Shown: positions 40,760 through 54,185, counted from the first letter of the stretch. The stretch is 64,000 nucleotides of DNA from Pegea sp. RAD2-039 (GCA_034620365.1 JAQGEQ010000045.1:558001-622000), one strand, 5' to 3'. Numbers and translations: made by a program. The notes: generated by a model from the sequence alone, not told the origin.

Positions 40760-41155
40760 ATATATATATAAGTTCTAGTATTTTGCCGTTTAGATAAATG
40801 TTTATGGCAATTAAACTAAATTATATTTCAATAATAACCCTATCTAAACTTTTTCTGTAAAAGCTAAGCTTCTAGTGATTGCCAAAAAGAAATTCTTAAA
40901 ATAAAATTGATTTTCGGTTAGAGTTTTTTGGCATATATTCCTACGAAGGGTTTCATCGTTGATTTAAAATTACTTTTAAACTTTTTGTATAGTTCTAAAA
41001 GAAAGTAAAACTAATACTTTTGCAAACTTACTTTCTTACTGTATGTCATTATTTAATTTTATCCCAGACTCAGAGCTGTGATATAAGATTTAAACTCATA
41101 AAAGTAACAATGTATCTCCATAATAAAATTAAATTGATTCAAAGTATAATATTAA

Positions 41156-42097
41156 ATTAGCGGCGTTCCTCAAGGTTCCGTCCTGGGTCCACTTCTCTTT
41201 TTGATTTTCATTGAAGACCTCATCAGAAGACTAATAACAGTAGACAATGTCAGTGTGTTTGTGTATGCAGATGACATCAAGCTATTATCTGGTTCTCACT
41301 CAAAACTCCAAACTGCACTAAATATTGTAGAAAACTGGTCTGCGAATTGGCAACTTAAAATCCAGCCAACAAAGTCTGAAGTTATAACATTCTCCCGTAA
41401 GCCAGCTGCCAACTTCAGCAACCAATACTATATCAATGGATCCATTCTTGAACGAGTATCCTCAGTCATAGACCTCGGCATTACTCTGACATCTGACTTC
41501 AAATGGCACAGTTATGTTTCCAGAATCTTTGGAAAATCTATCAAGCTTGTCCACCTCATCATAAAGACTTTTAATTCTAAAGATCCATGGTTTTACGTGA
41601 ACCTTTTCAAACTGTACATACGCCCTATTCTTGAATACAATGTCAGTGCATGGATGCCATATCAAGTTGGTGATATCAGAAAAATCGAATCTGTTCAGGC
41701 AACATTTACGAGATTGGTTTGCAGGAAACTTAATATCAAATACGAGAGTTATAAGCATCGTCTCAGCTTCTTCAATCTAGATACTTTGGAAATCCGAAGA
41801 ATTAAATACGACCTTATTCTGATTTTTAAAATTATTCACAACCTAATTGATCTTCAGTTTGATGACTTTTTCTCCATTAGTCCCTCCCTCAAGTTATATC
41901 AACTTAGAAGACAAAAATTACATCTTAATAAACCCACTCCACCAGCTACGTTAACCAGATTAAGTTTTTTCTCATACCGCACAATCAGTACATAGAACAA
42001 TCTGCCATCAGAGATTGTCATGTCAAAATCACCTATGTTGTTCAAGAAAAAGCTGAATTGTTATAATATCGCCAACATTGTCATTTCTAAACTGTGA
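41156..42097 (+). pseudogene. reverse transcriptase remnant of the LINE
   Basis: An open frame runs from 41156 to an amber stop at 41993-41995 and then continues in the same frame (NNLPSEIVMSKS...) to TGA at 42095-42097. Motifs are SGVPQGSVLGPLLF, the catalytic YADD box (VYADDIKLL), QPTKSEV and LGITL. In the two antisense sister copies the codon at the amber position is TGG (ISTW), so the TAG is a point nonsense mutation. The N-terminal RT fingers and all upstream domains are missing. Confidence 0.9.
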
Positions 42098-42260
42098 ATT
42101 TTTCTCTTTTACAATACTATGATTCTGTGCAATTCTTCACTGTCATATGCTTTTTCGTTTACACGTCAAATAGATCTAATTTGTGAGAATGTGTGTTAGC
42201 GAGAGGTGCTCTCTTTAGGCACCCTCCTTCACATTTATTGTAATAAATAAATAAATAAAA
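41156..42260 (+). mobile_element. 5'-truncated jockey/CR1-like non-LTR retrotransposon
   Basis: The element begins inside the reverse-transcriptase gene at the conserved ISGVPQGSVLGP block and ends with a 3' UTR, the gtgagaatgtgtgttagcgag terminal block and an (ATAA)n tail, the hallmark of a LINE. No endonuclease, ORF1 or LTR is present. Five other fragments of the same family occur in this window. The clade assignment rests on motif style (SGVPQGS, YADD, then a tail with RxISTWNxLP) and not on a phylogeny. It is a dead copy: truncated at the 5' end and carrying a premature stop. Confidence 0.92.
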
Positions 42261-45154
42261 ATCTATAGCATGAATGGCAATTATTACCAAAGTATTTAAG
42301 TTTTTTGTAATAGTTATGTTACTTTTTTTTCTAAATTGTATACCAAATGATATTTCATATAAAGCAAATAATGTTTTAATGTACCTATCTAATAACTTTT
42401 GGATGATAATGGTCGTAGAATTTATCTTAATTAAGTAAATAACATGATTAAACTGAAGTCACATAATTTTCTTATTAGTCGTACTAATAAATGCAAATAG
42501 AATATTGCTTGTTTTTTGTCAAAGAATGTAATATAGCATATAAAAATATGTTTACTATAAGATACCAGAAACAATATAAAACTTATTTACTAATAATACA
42601 GGTTTCTTTATTATAAATCTTGAAATAAAGTATTTAGATTTAATCAACTTATTTTGTTTTTGTTGTTTTAAAACAAAATCCATTTAATCTTTATATACTT
42701 ATCGTAAATGCCGTTAAAAACATTTTGTTTGATCGACGTAGGAATTTAGTCATTACAGCAAAATCGTGGTGTAAAAGCTTTACCGTAGCATCTAGAATAT
42801 CTCGCTTTGTTCTTCAAAAGATTAATTTGTTTGATACATTAGAATGTTTAATCAGTTGTAATCAGTGTATTCTAGATATCTTTCAAGTTTGTTCACTAAA
42901 TATATCATGTATTTTATTTATTCAAATGTTTAAACAGTTGTTTTTTTATATAGTTTTTTATTTATTTTCATTCATAACAAATTTCATTTTGAAGATTTAT
43001 TTTTAAATTCTGCATTCAAAAATTTTAATTCAGGTAAAGTTTATAATAAAAAAAAGTTTTTCTACTATTTATTATAAATTCATGGACTAAATAAATAAAT
43101 AAACAAAATTGTATAACTTTTGTACTAAAGTTTAAGTTATTATTATATATATTTTATCTCTGACTACTCCGTTGTAGTTACAGTCGGTATTTTTTTAATA
43201 ATTAAATAAAATGTGATTCTAGTTTACTTTTGCATATAATCTAATAAAATTTAATAGCAAATGATAAAAAAAAAATGTAAAACGTCATTTTATATTTTAT
43301 TCTTCGCTAGTTTTAGATTTTTTATTTTTTTTATCTTAAAATGTTTTATTTATATGTAGAAAAAAGATGTAATTACTGATCATCTAGAATTAAACTAAAT
43401 TGTAAAGAAAGCAACTTAGTTTATAAAGCTCTGATTTTTCTTCAAATTTTTTTATTTAGTTTACTTGTTAGAAATTCTTAGTATTTGTGATTGAGAAATA
43501 TTTGATTTTTTTCATTTTTATACCTTATTTGGTAGTCAGCAGATTTTTCAAATTTTTCAATAAATGTAAATATTCCAGTTTGTTGCAATTTGAGAAAAAC
43601 AAATAAAGACTTCAAAAAAGAGTTTTTGATTAATTATTAAAATATCTTCAAAGAAATCGTTATTTTTTGAAAATTTTATAACAAGTTTGAATCAAGTCGA
43701 AGTTTATGAATTCAAAAGTATTTCTGTTTTTATAAATAATTATAATAAATATAATTTATAAGTTTTTCTTTATCTAACAATTTATTAATTTATAAAATAT
43801 TAAATGTTATAAATTGTTAAATTGATATTTTTGTTTATTATTATCTATAGTTAAATATTACTTTATTTACAACTTTTTTATGTAATAAATTTAACTTTTG
43901 ATATTTCAGTTTTGTACCAAAAGGTTTGTATCAAGTATTTATTTCATCTAATTATCCTTATGTAATAATATTTGTAATATATTTTAATGTTTGTTATGTA
44001 GCATTTTATAATGTCAGCTTATAATGTGAATCTTTATAATATTTTATTTGATAAATATATATATTTTTTATGCAAAAGTTATTTAAGCTGTAATTGCTTT
44101 TAGTTGTTATATTTTTAATTTATTTATTTCCTATGTGATGGTATCACATTTTATTTCTGAATTGCCTGAAAGTTTATACATTTATTAAGTTTCTATTATC
44201 TTGGTTCATTGTATATTATCTGTATAAACTTTTTTATATAAATATTTGACTATTTTTAGTCAAAAATAATCATGATTATATATAGCTATAATAAAAGCTA
44301 TAAAACTTTCATATAGTATTAAAATTGATTGTTTTATATTTTTGTCTTCAGTTTGGTATTTTTATCTAATTATGTTTCTTAATCAAATTAATATACAAAT
44401 TTCGATTAATAATTTGGATTTTATATTAAGTTGCTAAAAGTTATCATTAAATTTGTAATTTTAATATGATTCATACAAATTATCTTGCTATATGATTATG
44501 CAATGAATGTATTTTGATGTAGCAATACTATTTAGATAGTGTTTATTTTCTTATAAGTCATTTTTATGTTATTCTTTTTGATTTAACTTGAATTTTTTAG
44601 GCTGAAACTTTATTGCTGAAGTATATTTTTCTAGAAATAGGTAACTCATTAGCACTTTCTACCACCAACCACCAGATTTGTGCATAAGACCAGTTTTTTT
44701 ATCAAAACTTTGTTTAATGAACTTTTATTATAAATAATAGATGAAAATATCAACTAAAGTAGATTTATGAAGCTAAGAAATGTATTATAAGTGCTTCTCA
44801 AATAAAATTACTGAGTAATCCTGTCTAGATGTAATCTATTACTCAGGCTTTATTTCTTTATTGAGTAAATAGCTTAAAACAGTTAGGCATACCTTGGTAC
44901 AAGAATGTTTGTTTATGCAAACAGATTTTGTGATTAGTGATTGAAAGGTTTGAGTGGTTGCCTTTCCATATCTTGTGACATAATAACAATGTCCATTCTC
45001 CTAAATAAGAATGTAGCTTCTCCAGTAGAGTGTTTTCTATGAGTAATAACTTTTTGTTCTTTCAATAATCTTATTTTATCATTTGGAATAAGAGTTTTTG
45101 ATTTACAGGAATAATTAATAAAGAATTGTTGATAGAGTTATAAATTTTGATAAG
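42261..45154. other. intergenic, upstream of kindlin
   Basis: About 2.9 kb of very T-rich DNA with no supported gene. The open frame at 42725-43006 has no recognisable motif. Near the right end an acceptor-like site (gatttacag, AG at 45107-45108) precedes the kindlin start codon by 46 nt. No TATA-type promoter can be assigned because T/A tracts occur throughout. Confidence 0.55.
45101..45154 (+). other. candidate 3' splice site and 5' UTR of kindlin
   Basis: The pyrimidine-rich tract and atttacag end at 45108; the following 46 nt lead to the kindlin ATG without an upstream ATG. The site could be the 3' end of a 5'-UTR intron or a spliced-leader acceptor. Confidence 0.4.
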
Positions 45155-48100
45155 ATGTCTTCAGCCTTGAGTGGAGTCCGTATGGCTGATGGAAAATATG
45201 CCGATGGTTCGTGGGAGCTAAATATCAAAGTTACTGATATGTCTGTTCGTAATGAACAAGGAGATCTGATGAAAGAAATTGATGTAAAAGTTTTGGTGAC
45301 TTCTGAATTACATATTGGAGGTGTTATAGCAAAACTTGTAGACACTCTAAAATCGAAATATGGTGAGTTTATGAGAAGTTGTATTTCAGTGATCTTTATG
45401 AGGTTTTTGTTGAAATCAAATTAAAATTAACTTTTATTTATCTACTGAGTCGTACCCAACAAACTATCAACTATTTTTGAAGTTTAATTTCTGACGTTTT
45501 CAAATATTGATTAGTAGTTTATATGAACACATCAATACTTCAGCAACTGTTTAGTAATTTATAACATAAATTTACAGATATAAATATTGGATGGTCCGAT
45601 TATGAACTATGGTGGCCAAAGGCCTGTAAATGGCTCGATAAAATGGGCCAAGTGCTTGGAAAGTATGAAGTACAAGCAGATGCTGAGCTTGTTTATACAC
45701 CAAAACACAAAGTAATTATTTACTGAATTACTTTCAATTGTTTTCAAACAATTTCTAATTTAGATAGTGAGAATTCAATTACCTGATTTACAATACGCAA
45801 AAGTTAAAGTCAATTTTGCTGCGCGTGTCTTTTATGTTGTCATTGATATCTGCAAATTTTTCGGTAAGATCAAAATCCATTTTTGTGTTTCATCGAACTT
45901 TTATGGTCGTTTTACTTTTTGTCATTTTGAAAATAGAATAAATTACTTTTTAAATTTAATTTCTTCTGATTAGATATTCGTCATCCAGAAGAACTATCTA
46001 TCATGTTGACAGAACAACCAAAAGAAAATAAGTCACGTGACAGTGAAGATGCTCAACTGACTTTGCTAATTCCTGATGTACTAACTCCCGGTTTAACACC
46101 AACATCTCCATATACTCCTGGTAAATTTCATCATCAATTTTTTTTCTAATAAATACGACTAAATTAGAATGATAATTCCTCGATATTAGCATCAATTTCT
46201 TGAAATGATTATTAAATTGTTAACTTCTATTTTGTAGCTTATAATCTAGTTATTAGTCAATTGAGAAAGAGTAAAGGTAAGGCTTGCTGTTGTCTATTTG
46301 TTGTAACTTCTCTCTGTATTTTCAATTCTCTACTTTCTAACGGAGCCCACAAAGTTTATAAATATTTCCAAACAAACCATAAAGTATGTAAATAGTGAAT
46401 GACTTGCTGGATATGTTTTATGACTAAACCGTTCGTTGTTATTTCAAATTTAAACTATTTGAAACCAATGTTGATGTGAAACACAAGTTCATATACAAGG
46501 ATCTTTCCAATTATCTTTCATGATCGTTGTAAACTTCTCAACTACTTCTACCAGCTGATCAAATATAACTTCTAATTTTCTTCCAGGCTCTCAGATGTAT
46601 CGTTCGTGTGTCCCTGAATCTTATGGTGGAGATAGTGTAAATGATATCGAATACCTAGACACAGCCTTTGTGGACCCAAAACTTCTCACAAAGTCCACCG
46701 TACCGTCCATTTTTGCCCTTAACAACTTATTTCGACCGCGAAACTTATGTGACAAAGCAGAACACAACACTTGGTACTAATCCTCATTAATTCTCACTTG
46801 TATCTCATCCTCATATGTTTGTAGTTGGTTGGATAGTTCACGTTGTTTGATGGAACAAGGAGTAGAAGAGAACAATATTGTGTTGCTGCGTTTTAAATAC
46901 TTCTCCTTTTTTGATCTCAATCCAAAGGTAAGCTACTTTTATAAACTTCTTAGAGATTTGTTGAGCTTTTCTAATCTCTAAATACTTTTTTCTGATTGAA
47001 GTTTAGTGTTTGAACATAGTGACATATTGTTCAATCATCTTTGTGCTTCTCAATTAACTTATACAACTTCCTAAACATCTTAATATTCTTCAAATAGTTT
47101 CAACGACTCATATTTCCAAATCTGATTATATCAAATAAACAACAATTACATTATTGGTTTTTTATAAAAGATATTCTATTTTTTATATTATTATGATAAC
47201 ATCATAAACCAAATAACTATTTTTAGCGTTTATTTTACAAATATTTGTTTTAAGATCTTTTTCTATCTAACTCAACGCCAAAATTGGCTGAAATATTTTA
47301 AGTCAATTTTTAGAGCTTTTTTTTTACATAGAATAAAGTTTTGAAGGTATTTGAAAAACGCACACCTTCCTAGCACCATCTCTTTCTTTCTCTTTATTAA
47401 AAGATTGTTTGATCTTTTGCAACGCATCGATGAACTGTGTTAGTCTACATCCATAAAAGTCTTTTATTCATCATCTAGCTTTTGATGTCGTTTTTGATTG
47501 AAACAAAAGCTTGATAATTCTACAATTTTTTATCGAATCATCCTTCTGTTTGCTTAAACAATTACTTTCTTTGTATTTACAAAGAGTATTTCAACCTTCT
47601 ACTGATACTTATTTGAAAATAATTTTGATTGAGGTGTGCAAATCGTAGCTGCTTGTGTTCGCTAATCAGAATCTCAAATCAATTTCTGCTTCACTTCTTC
47701 ACAAACCAACCAACCTTTCTATAAGTTGTGGTTTTAAAGAATTTTATATTGAAATAATTAGAACCTTTGCAAAGTCATAATCTGATATAGCTTATCAAAT
47801 TTAGTTTATTTTCTTCAAATCTTTTAAATGTTAACTTTGAAACTAATTTTAGATCAGAGAGTTTATCATCTTTTTATAGAAAAATTTACATTTTTTTTAT
47901 CAGCTTGCAAATCTGTCATTTCTGTATCTATAAAAAGCCATTTACTGTCAACATCTCAGTCGTTTCAGGCTGTTTTTAAACCTGTAGCATCTCATATATG
48001 ATCAAATATCAGAAAAAGTGGTTTTTTGTTTACTTTAATTCATCTAAAATGATGTTTTTAAGAATTTAAGTCACGTGACTAGCTATGAGAGGCGTGTTCA

Positions 48101-50756
48101 TTTCCTCAACTAAACATTTTGTAAATTAGTTGATATTCAGCATTCATAAAGTTCTTTTACATTTACAAATTATCTTTTTTTAGTATGATGCTGTTCGTAT
48201 TAATCAGTTATATGAACAAGCTAAATGGAGCTTGTTATGTGAATATTTGGATTGCACTGAAGAAGAGATGATTATGTTTGCCTCGCTTCAAGTAACTTCT
48301 TAATTACTTCTTGTTTCTATTTCGATTAAACCTCAAATACTAAACAATTTTCATAAAACTTATTTATATTTAATTAATTTGTAAATCGATTTTATAAAAC
48401 TTTTTATCTCTTCATCTTTAAAAAGATCCTTATAAGATCTCTCCATATGTCTCTTAAAGATAAAAGTCTTCTCAAATCTCCTTAAATATCAGTTTATTGG
48501 TTCGAAACCTGTTTTACTGATACTAGTCAAAAGTTTGTAGTTTTATCGTGACAACAGGAAGCTTATTTACAAATTATTCCACTCAGAACTGTTTATCAGA
48601 AAATTTCTAGAATCTTTTCTTGCTTCTATAAAACATTTGAAGTAAATCTTGTAAATATCTTCAACAATAGTTTCAAACTCAAATATTTGCTAAAAAACGC
48701 AAATTGTTGGTTTAGTATCACATCAGCAAGTTGTCGGAAAATGCTGATGAAGAAATGGAACAAAATGATAATCGGGACATCGATCAAGCGTTGAAAGATC
48801 TAGAAGGGAGTCTTGGAACAACTAGCATCACTAATAAGGTAATTCAGATGATGAACTTCAATCCTTTATCTTCACTTCTTAAAATTCTTCAAACTTTTGC
48901 ATCTTTCCACTTTTTTGGCGTAATTGCGTTTCTATGTTCTTATCACGTGATCTAATGACCAGTTGTTGTTTATAGGGCGACATAACTGCAGTTCCTGAGT
49001 TGGCACACTATCTGAAGTTTTTAAAGTAAATTTTCAACTAACTTTTTTGTTTCTAAATAATTATGATTTTGATAATTTATTAATAACTTGACATTTCAAT
49101 AAACGTGTTGATGTAAACAATCCATCTAAAGTAGATTTGCTGAAAATATTCTACTTTTCAAACACGCTCAATGTTGTTTGGTATTAAAACGAAATTGATT
49201 TAAATATTTGATTTGAAGAAATCTAAATATTTTCAAACGTTTCTTTTACAGGCCAAAAAAATTTGCTTTGAGATTGTATAAAAAGTATTACTTCATCTTC
49301 AAAGACACTAACATCTCATATTTCAAGACAAAAGAAGCGGCAGCATCATTGACATCTCCCCAACAAGTAATCACAACATCACTAATCGATTTTCAAACAT
49401 CTTCATCATCAACAGATCAAATTAAAAGGAGCTGAAGTCGTTCCTGATGTCTCTATAAGTGAAGAGAAGTATGTGATCAAGCTGTTTATACCAGGAATTG
49501 AAGGAATGCAGGAATACTGGCTCCGTTGTGACACTGTAAGTCCCAGCTTCTTACATCCAAGATACTTCTTTCAAATACAACTCACTAGCATAATCCCAGA
49601 TAAGTTTGTTGTCAGCTTGAACATGTTTGTAATCATATAGGACGTCATATACTGTCAGTGGATGGCTGCATGTAAGCTCGCTGCCAAGGGCCACACCATG
49701 GCTGATGCTAGTTACGAATCGGAAGTCCAAAACTTCAAAACATTACTGAACCTTCAAAGGAGTAGTGCTGGTTCTCCAGGTTGGTTAATTTGTTAATTTG
49801 TTACCACCACAATCAAGCAAATGGTTTCAGGAGATGGTTCTATTGTCCACCTCTCAACCAGCATCCAGCCAGAGTATTATGTGTCTCGTCGTTATCTCCG
49901 TAAACTTGGGAACAAGGTTGCTTCTTATTTCTTTAAATTGTTCAGTCTTTTATTTAAACCAACTTTTGTTTCTTATAATTAATTGCTTATTCAGTAGATA
50001 AGATAAAACTTCTCAAATTTGTTTGATAAGTAATCAAAGATAAAGTCTTCAAACTAATTTTTCAGTTTTATGTCTTTCCTTATCTCACTTTTATCGAGGT
50101 TCACATATAATCTAATCATCTTTGTTAGGCTGTGATTAGAAAAATTCAAGAGTCAGTCACCAACTACTGTTCCTACAACCTAATCAACGCTAAAATGGCT
50201 TATATAAAAGCTTGGCAAGCGTTACCCGAATATGGCTTAATTCATTTCAGCGTCAAATTCAGTACATCAAGAAAACAGGTATCTTTTCATCTGAGAACAA
50301 ATCATTAATCTGTCAATCAATTTGTCTCGTCTAACGTGATTGGTTGTTTCAGGAAATGGTTGCTATCGCCTTCAACCGAATAATTCGAATGGAACCACAT
50401 TCTGGGGAAGCGATTAAAACTTGGAGGTTTAATACAATTAAGGTAATGGCGTTTTATTCTCTTTTATTTTACTTGATTACTTCCTTTCAAGGCATGGAAT
50501 GTGAATTGGGATAAAAATCATTTGGAAATTGAGCTAGCAGAGAATAACAAAACTATTAAATTCTCCTGTTTAAAATTCAGGTTTTTCCACAACTTTTCAT
50601 TGAAGCCATTTTATCAAATGACCATTTTGTTTCAGTCCCAAACTTGTCCATGAAACAATTGGAGGATATATTTTCCTATCAATGCGTACCAAAGATGCAG
50701 ATGAAACTTTAGATGACGAGACCTATTTCCGTCTAACTGGAGGATGGAATAGTTGA
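45155..50756 (+). CDS. FERMT: kindlin (fermitin family), integrin co-activator
   Basis: Seventeen exons join in frame into 689 residues, the usual kindlin length: 45155-45362, 45578-45711, 45764-45863, 45974-46120, 46587-46773, 46825-46927, 48184-48291, 48716-48838, 48976-49025, 49252-49366, 49416-49535, 49641-49779, 49831-49916, 50129-50278, 50353-50442, 50492-50580, 50636-50756. Order: F0 (~1-90, with DGSWEL and HIGGV), F1 with its loop (~100-250), F2 ([26 protein letters not shown]) split by a PH domain (~385-490), then F3 (~520-680, AIKTWRF, GGYIF, LTGGW end). Kindlins bind the beta-integrin tail, with talin, at adhesions and activate integrins. The integrin-contact QW pair of F3 reads A621-W622, at the exon 15/16 junction. 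A possible extra 39-nt exon lies at 46238-46276. Confidence 0.96.
46238..46276 (+). other. candidate cassette microexon of kindlin
   Basis: Within the intron between exons 4 and 5 a 39-nt segment is bounded by a good acceptor (tctattttgtag) and a strong donor (gtaagg). Its phase is 1 on both sides, so inclusion keeps the frame and adds 13 residues containing [12 protein letters not shown] after the threonine/proline-rich loop of F1. I cannot tell whether it is constitutive, alternative or unused. Confidence 0.45.
46928..48183 (+). other. largest kindlin intron
   Basis: A 1256-bp intron between exons 6 and 7. It is AT-rich with some C-rich patches, has no repeat I recognise and no extra exon I can support. 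Most other introns of this gene are 50-450 bp. Confidence 0.75.
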
Positions 50757-51383
50757 TAACTTGCCTCTCCTCTCTTATTTTTTCTGTTTCTTCTTTAAAT
50801 ATGCAACTGAAATTCGTCCAGTTGCTTCGACAAGTTGATCCCGTTGTACACAAACACATTTCATCTTAATCATTATATCAAAGAAACTTTCTAATCACGT
50901 GACTTTTGTGTTTCAACAACCGTCTAACAATCAGTTTAATCACAAAAAAAAGTCTTTAAATTAATCGGAGTTTATTGAGGTAGATGCTTGCCATTATTAC
51001 TAGCCTCTTATTGTAATTATCTTATCGTGGCCCTTTCCACAACAGCAGATCAAGCTGTTTTCTTTGTCAGTATTTGTATAAAGATGCTTGCATGTGTTCC
51101 TTTTTATATTAACTTCCTGTAAAGCATGTCTATCTTCATAATCACGAATAAATAACCGGACTAACCCTTTTCTACACTTCATAAACTGATTTGAAATTGC
51201 TAGAAATGACAAATGTTGCTGCTTATAATGTTTTATTAAAAAGAAAATCTTTTTTTTCGTTTCGTTTTACAAATTTTCTTCTTGCAGCTATCTGCTTGGT
51301 GACGCCTTAATAATATTTTCAGTGATTAACGACTAAAGTGGTCTCTGAACAACTTGCGTACTCCAAATTTCATAAAATCTTCA

Positions 51384-51389
51384 AATAAA
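51384..51389 (+). terminator. possible poly(A) signal for kindlin
   Basis: First canonical AATAAA downstream of the kindlin stop, about 630 bp away. A variant ATTAAA near 51233 is an alternative. Confidence 0.4.
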
Positions 51390-54129
51390 AGAGACACTAG
51401 ATTCTAATCTCATCGGTTTTATTATTTTTCTTCAGTTTTGAATATTAGTAGCAACTTTCAAATCTTAAACTCTAAAAATAGAAATTGTTGAAATTAATCT
51501 GAAACATCTACTTTTAACGGAATTAAAGTTTATAAAAATAAACAAAATTATCAAGCCAACAAACTCACAAGCTATTCAACTCAGTAATATTTATAAAAAA
51601 ACTCTTGGATGACGTACTGGATGAGAACTTAAAGTAATCAAATACTTATATTGGTGATTGTTTATCAAAATCATTTTAAAATAGTTATGAGTAAAATTTT
51701 CAATCATTTAAGATGCTTTTAAACCATTAAGTTATAAATAACTTCATTAATTATGACATTAAATTGTTGCTTCAAGCATATTTACATCTAAATCTAGTGT
51801 GTTGTGCACAGGATAAACTTAATATTAAATGGAGTTATAAGGTAGACACGTTCATAGAATTTGTAAATTGCGAGAAATGATTTTATTGTCATGACTTTTT
51901 ATTAATATAACATTTGAACATATTGAATCAATTCGTATTTCTCCTTGTCTACTTTGCTAAAACTTATTGTAAATTGATTCTTATTGAGAAAAGTTATTTT
52001 TGAATAAATTGAATTTTATACACACTTGGCTCATTGCTTTATACAAAGAAAATAATGGTTTAATACCTTTTCTTTCATCTTTAAAAGTATTTAAGGCTTG
52101 AATAGAAAATCACAGAGTTAAAATTGTTCAATAAAACTTTTTGTTTATAATTTCTAAAGGTTTCGTTCTGATCGAAAATGGCTTTTATCTTTATTGTAAT
52201 TTAAGATCTTGCATTAGTTTGAGTATTAAGTAAATAAGTTTTTATCGTATAAGACATTAATCTTTAAAAGACATTTAATAAAAACGCAATTAATATATAA
52301 AGTTCAGCTTTCAACTCATATTGTAAATTTGGTGATAATTAAATCAAGCTTTACTTAAATGAGTAAAGTTTCTCGTTAAAAGTGTCACCAATTACTAAGA
52401 AAGTTGAAAACATGCATGTATAGTTTTGATCATAACTCAAAGTAAATTTTCAAACAATAGTGATGAATAATTGAAACTTTTTACCATACTAGCTTTCAAA
52501 GTTTTCAAAATATTTTTTTTGAATGCTAATTACTCAAAATAAATTTAAATATTTTCATTAACAATTAATCTCAGTGAAATTTATAAAATAAGTTAATCGT
52601 TTCTCCTTGAAATAATTATATTAATCAAATACCTTATTAGATTATTATCAACACACCTGTGGAACTTTATGAGGCGTATCAAACTCTGGAGAGATATTTT
52701 ATAACAATTTGTTGTATCGTAATTACTCACTAAAAAGCCTGATTACAAAACCATACAAAACCTTGTAAATGAATTTTAAAAGCTTTCAGAGTGTTTTAAA
52801 ATATTTTAATCAAACTTAAATTTAACTCAAACGATTTATAATGATTTTTACAGCTTTGTTTTTCATACTGTGTGTTTATCTCTTTTACTTAAATAATGTC
52901 AAAAAGAATATTTTAGATACAAACAACACCAACTTAATTAATCGTAATTTGTTTGAATGATAAAATAACACAAGAAAGTTTTCTTTCTATTTTGGATCTA
53001 ATTAAATTAAAATATCCCAAGCTAATCAAGGCTTTGAAAAAGATTAAAATTCACCAGCATTTGAAATTTATTTATTTTAACTGAATTTAAAAAAAGTATA
53101 CAAGCAAACGTTGAAACACTTAATAAGGTAATTTATTTAATGCAATCATTTCATTTTCAAATTTAATAAATAAAATTCTTGTTTGATCGGTAATTTCCAC
53201 CTTTGAATACAGTTTCTTGAAGCTTAATTCGATGTTACTTGATGTAATTTAACATTGTGGCCAATACTTTGTATTGTCAATTTAAAGCTTAAATTGGTTT
53301 TTCATAAAAATCATTAATATGTAATATAATTGGTAAGAAAGCGAAAGAATTCAAATTCCAATCTCTACCAAAGTTAATTGTGAATTAAAGCGGTATAATT
53401 TTAATTACTTACCAAAATATCTAATAAAGAAAAGTCATTTTAACCAAAACAATTTTTAGTGACTGAATTATTATACTAAAAGCCACAGATTACGTATCAA
53501 TGTCAGGTTAGCTTTCATTATTCAGTTTCAGAACATATGCTAAGGTCAACATAATCTTAATCCAAAGCCATTGAACATCGGATTAATTGAGTGGGGATAA
53601 CTTAGCATGCGATATTCTCTACAATAATCAAAGCTAACACATTTACATGCAGGTAGTCGACACATCCATCTAGCATAATGATGACAGTGGAAAATGATAT
53701 CTGTAGACAGAAACTATTCAGCTTATCGATGGTATAGGATATGAATTCTTTTCTACTCAAGTTTGATAGTAGTAACTGCAGCAAAAAATTATGAAGGTTG
53801 AATGACTATTTGGCTAAAAATCTAAAATGCTTTTATAGTGCAAATAATTTGACTTAATAAATAAGGCGACATACAAATTGCTTAAAATATTTAAGTATTA
53901 TTTATACTTTTAAAAAGCCATTTTTTTCTGGTAATTTCCCTTACTTGAATATCTTTTCTGCGCGGGCTGCTGCAATTAATGTTTATATAACTTGTATTAT
54001 TTTCTGTTTAAAGCATATCTTATCAGTAAATATTTACCTATCGCCTCAAATTTTAGTTTGAAATTAATAGAATTATTTCATCATTCTAAATTTTAATAGT
54101 TTAGTTTTGCTAGCTAGAGTACTCTAACT

Positions 54130-54185
54130 TTTTTATGTTATTATGATTGGAAAAGCCAATAAACTTTTTCTAATTCTAATTTTGT
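54130..54185 (+). repeat. possible 3' tail of another non-LTR element
   Basis: The phrase gattggaaaagccaataaac followed by tttttctaattctaatttt resembles the end of several LINE families, in which a poly(A)-like AATAAA is followed by a short T/C/A-rich tandem repeat. No coding part is recognisable upstream, so this is weak. Confidence 0.3.

Larger units (their letters stand above)
21528..41155. other. gene desert between the CWH43-like gene and the LINE
   Basis: Almost 20 kb of AT-rich DNA. I find no exon chain, RNA gene or satellite array. Supported contents are LINE fragments at 33809-34211, 36548-36612 and 36840-36905, the dispersed repeat at 40524-40759, and a slightly GC-richer unexplained block near 25505-26100. 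Homopolymer A and T tracts dominate the rest, and all open frames are short and lack motifs. Confidence 0.55.

Noticed and set aside
41462..41758. 98-codon minus-strand open frame
   Set aside because: Antisense to the LINE reverse-transcriptase frame, which carries the real motifs.
42725..43006. 93-codon open frame upstream of kindlin
   Set aside because: No domain, splice context or poly(A) link. The Phe/Ile-rich second half is what T-rich DNA gives by chance.
48499..48509. Perfect tRNA B-box-like sequence ggttcgaaacc
   Set aside because: No A box, acceptor stem or anticodon arm can be built around it; it lies in a kindlin intron and is best explained by chance.
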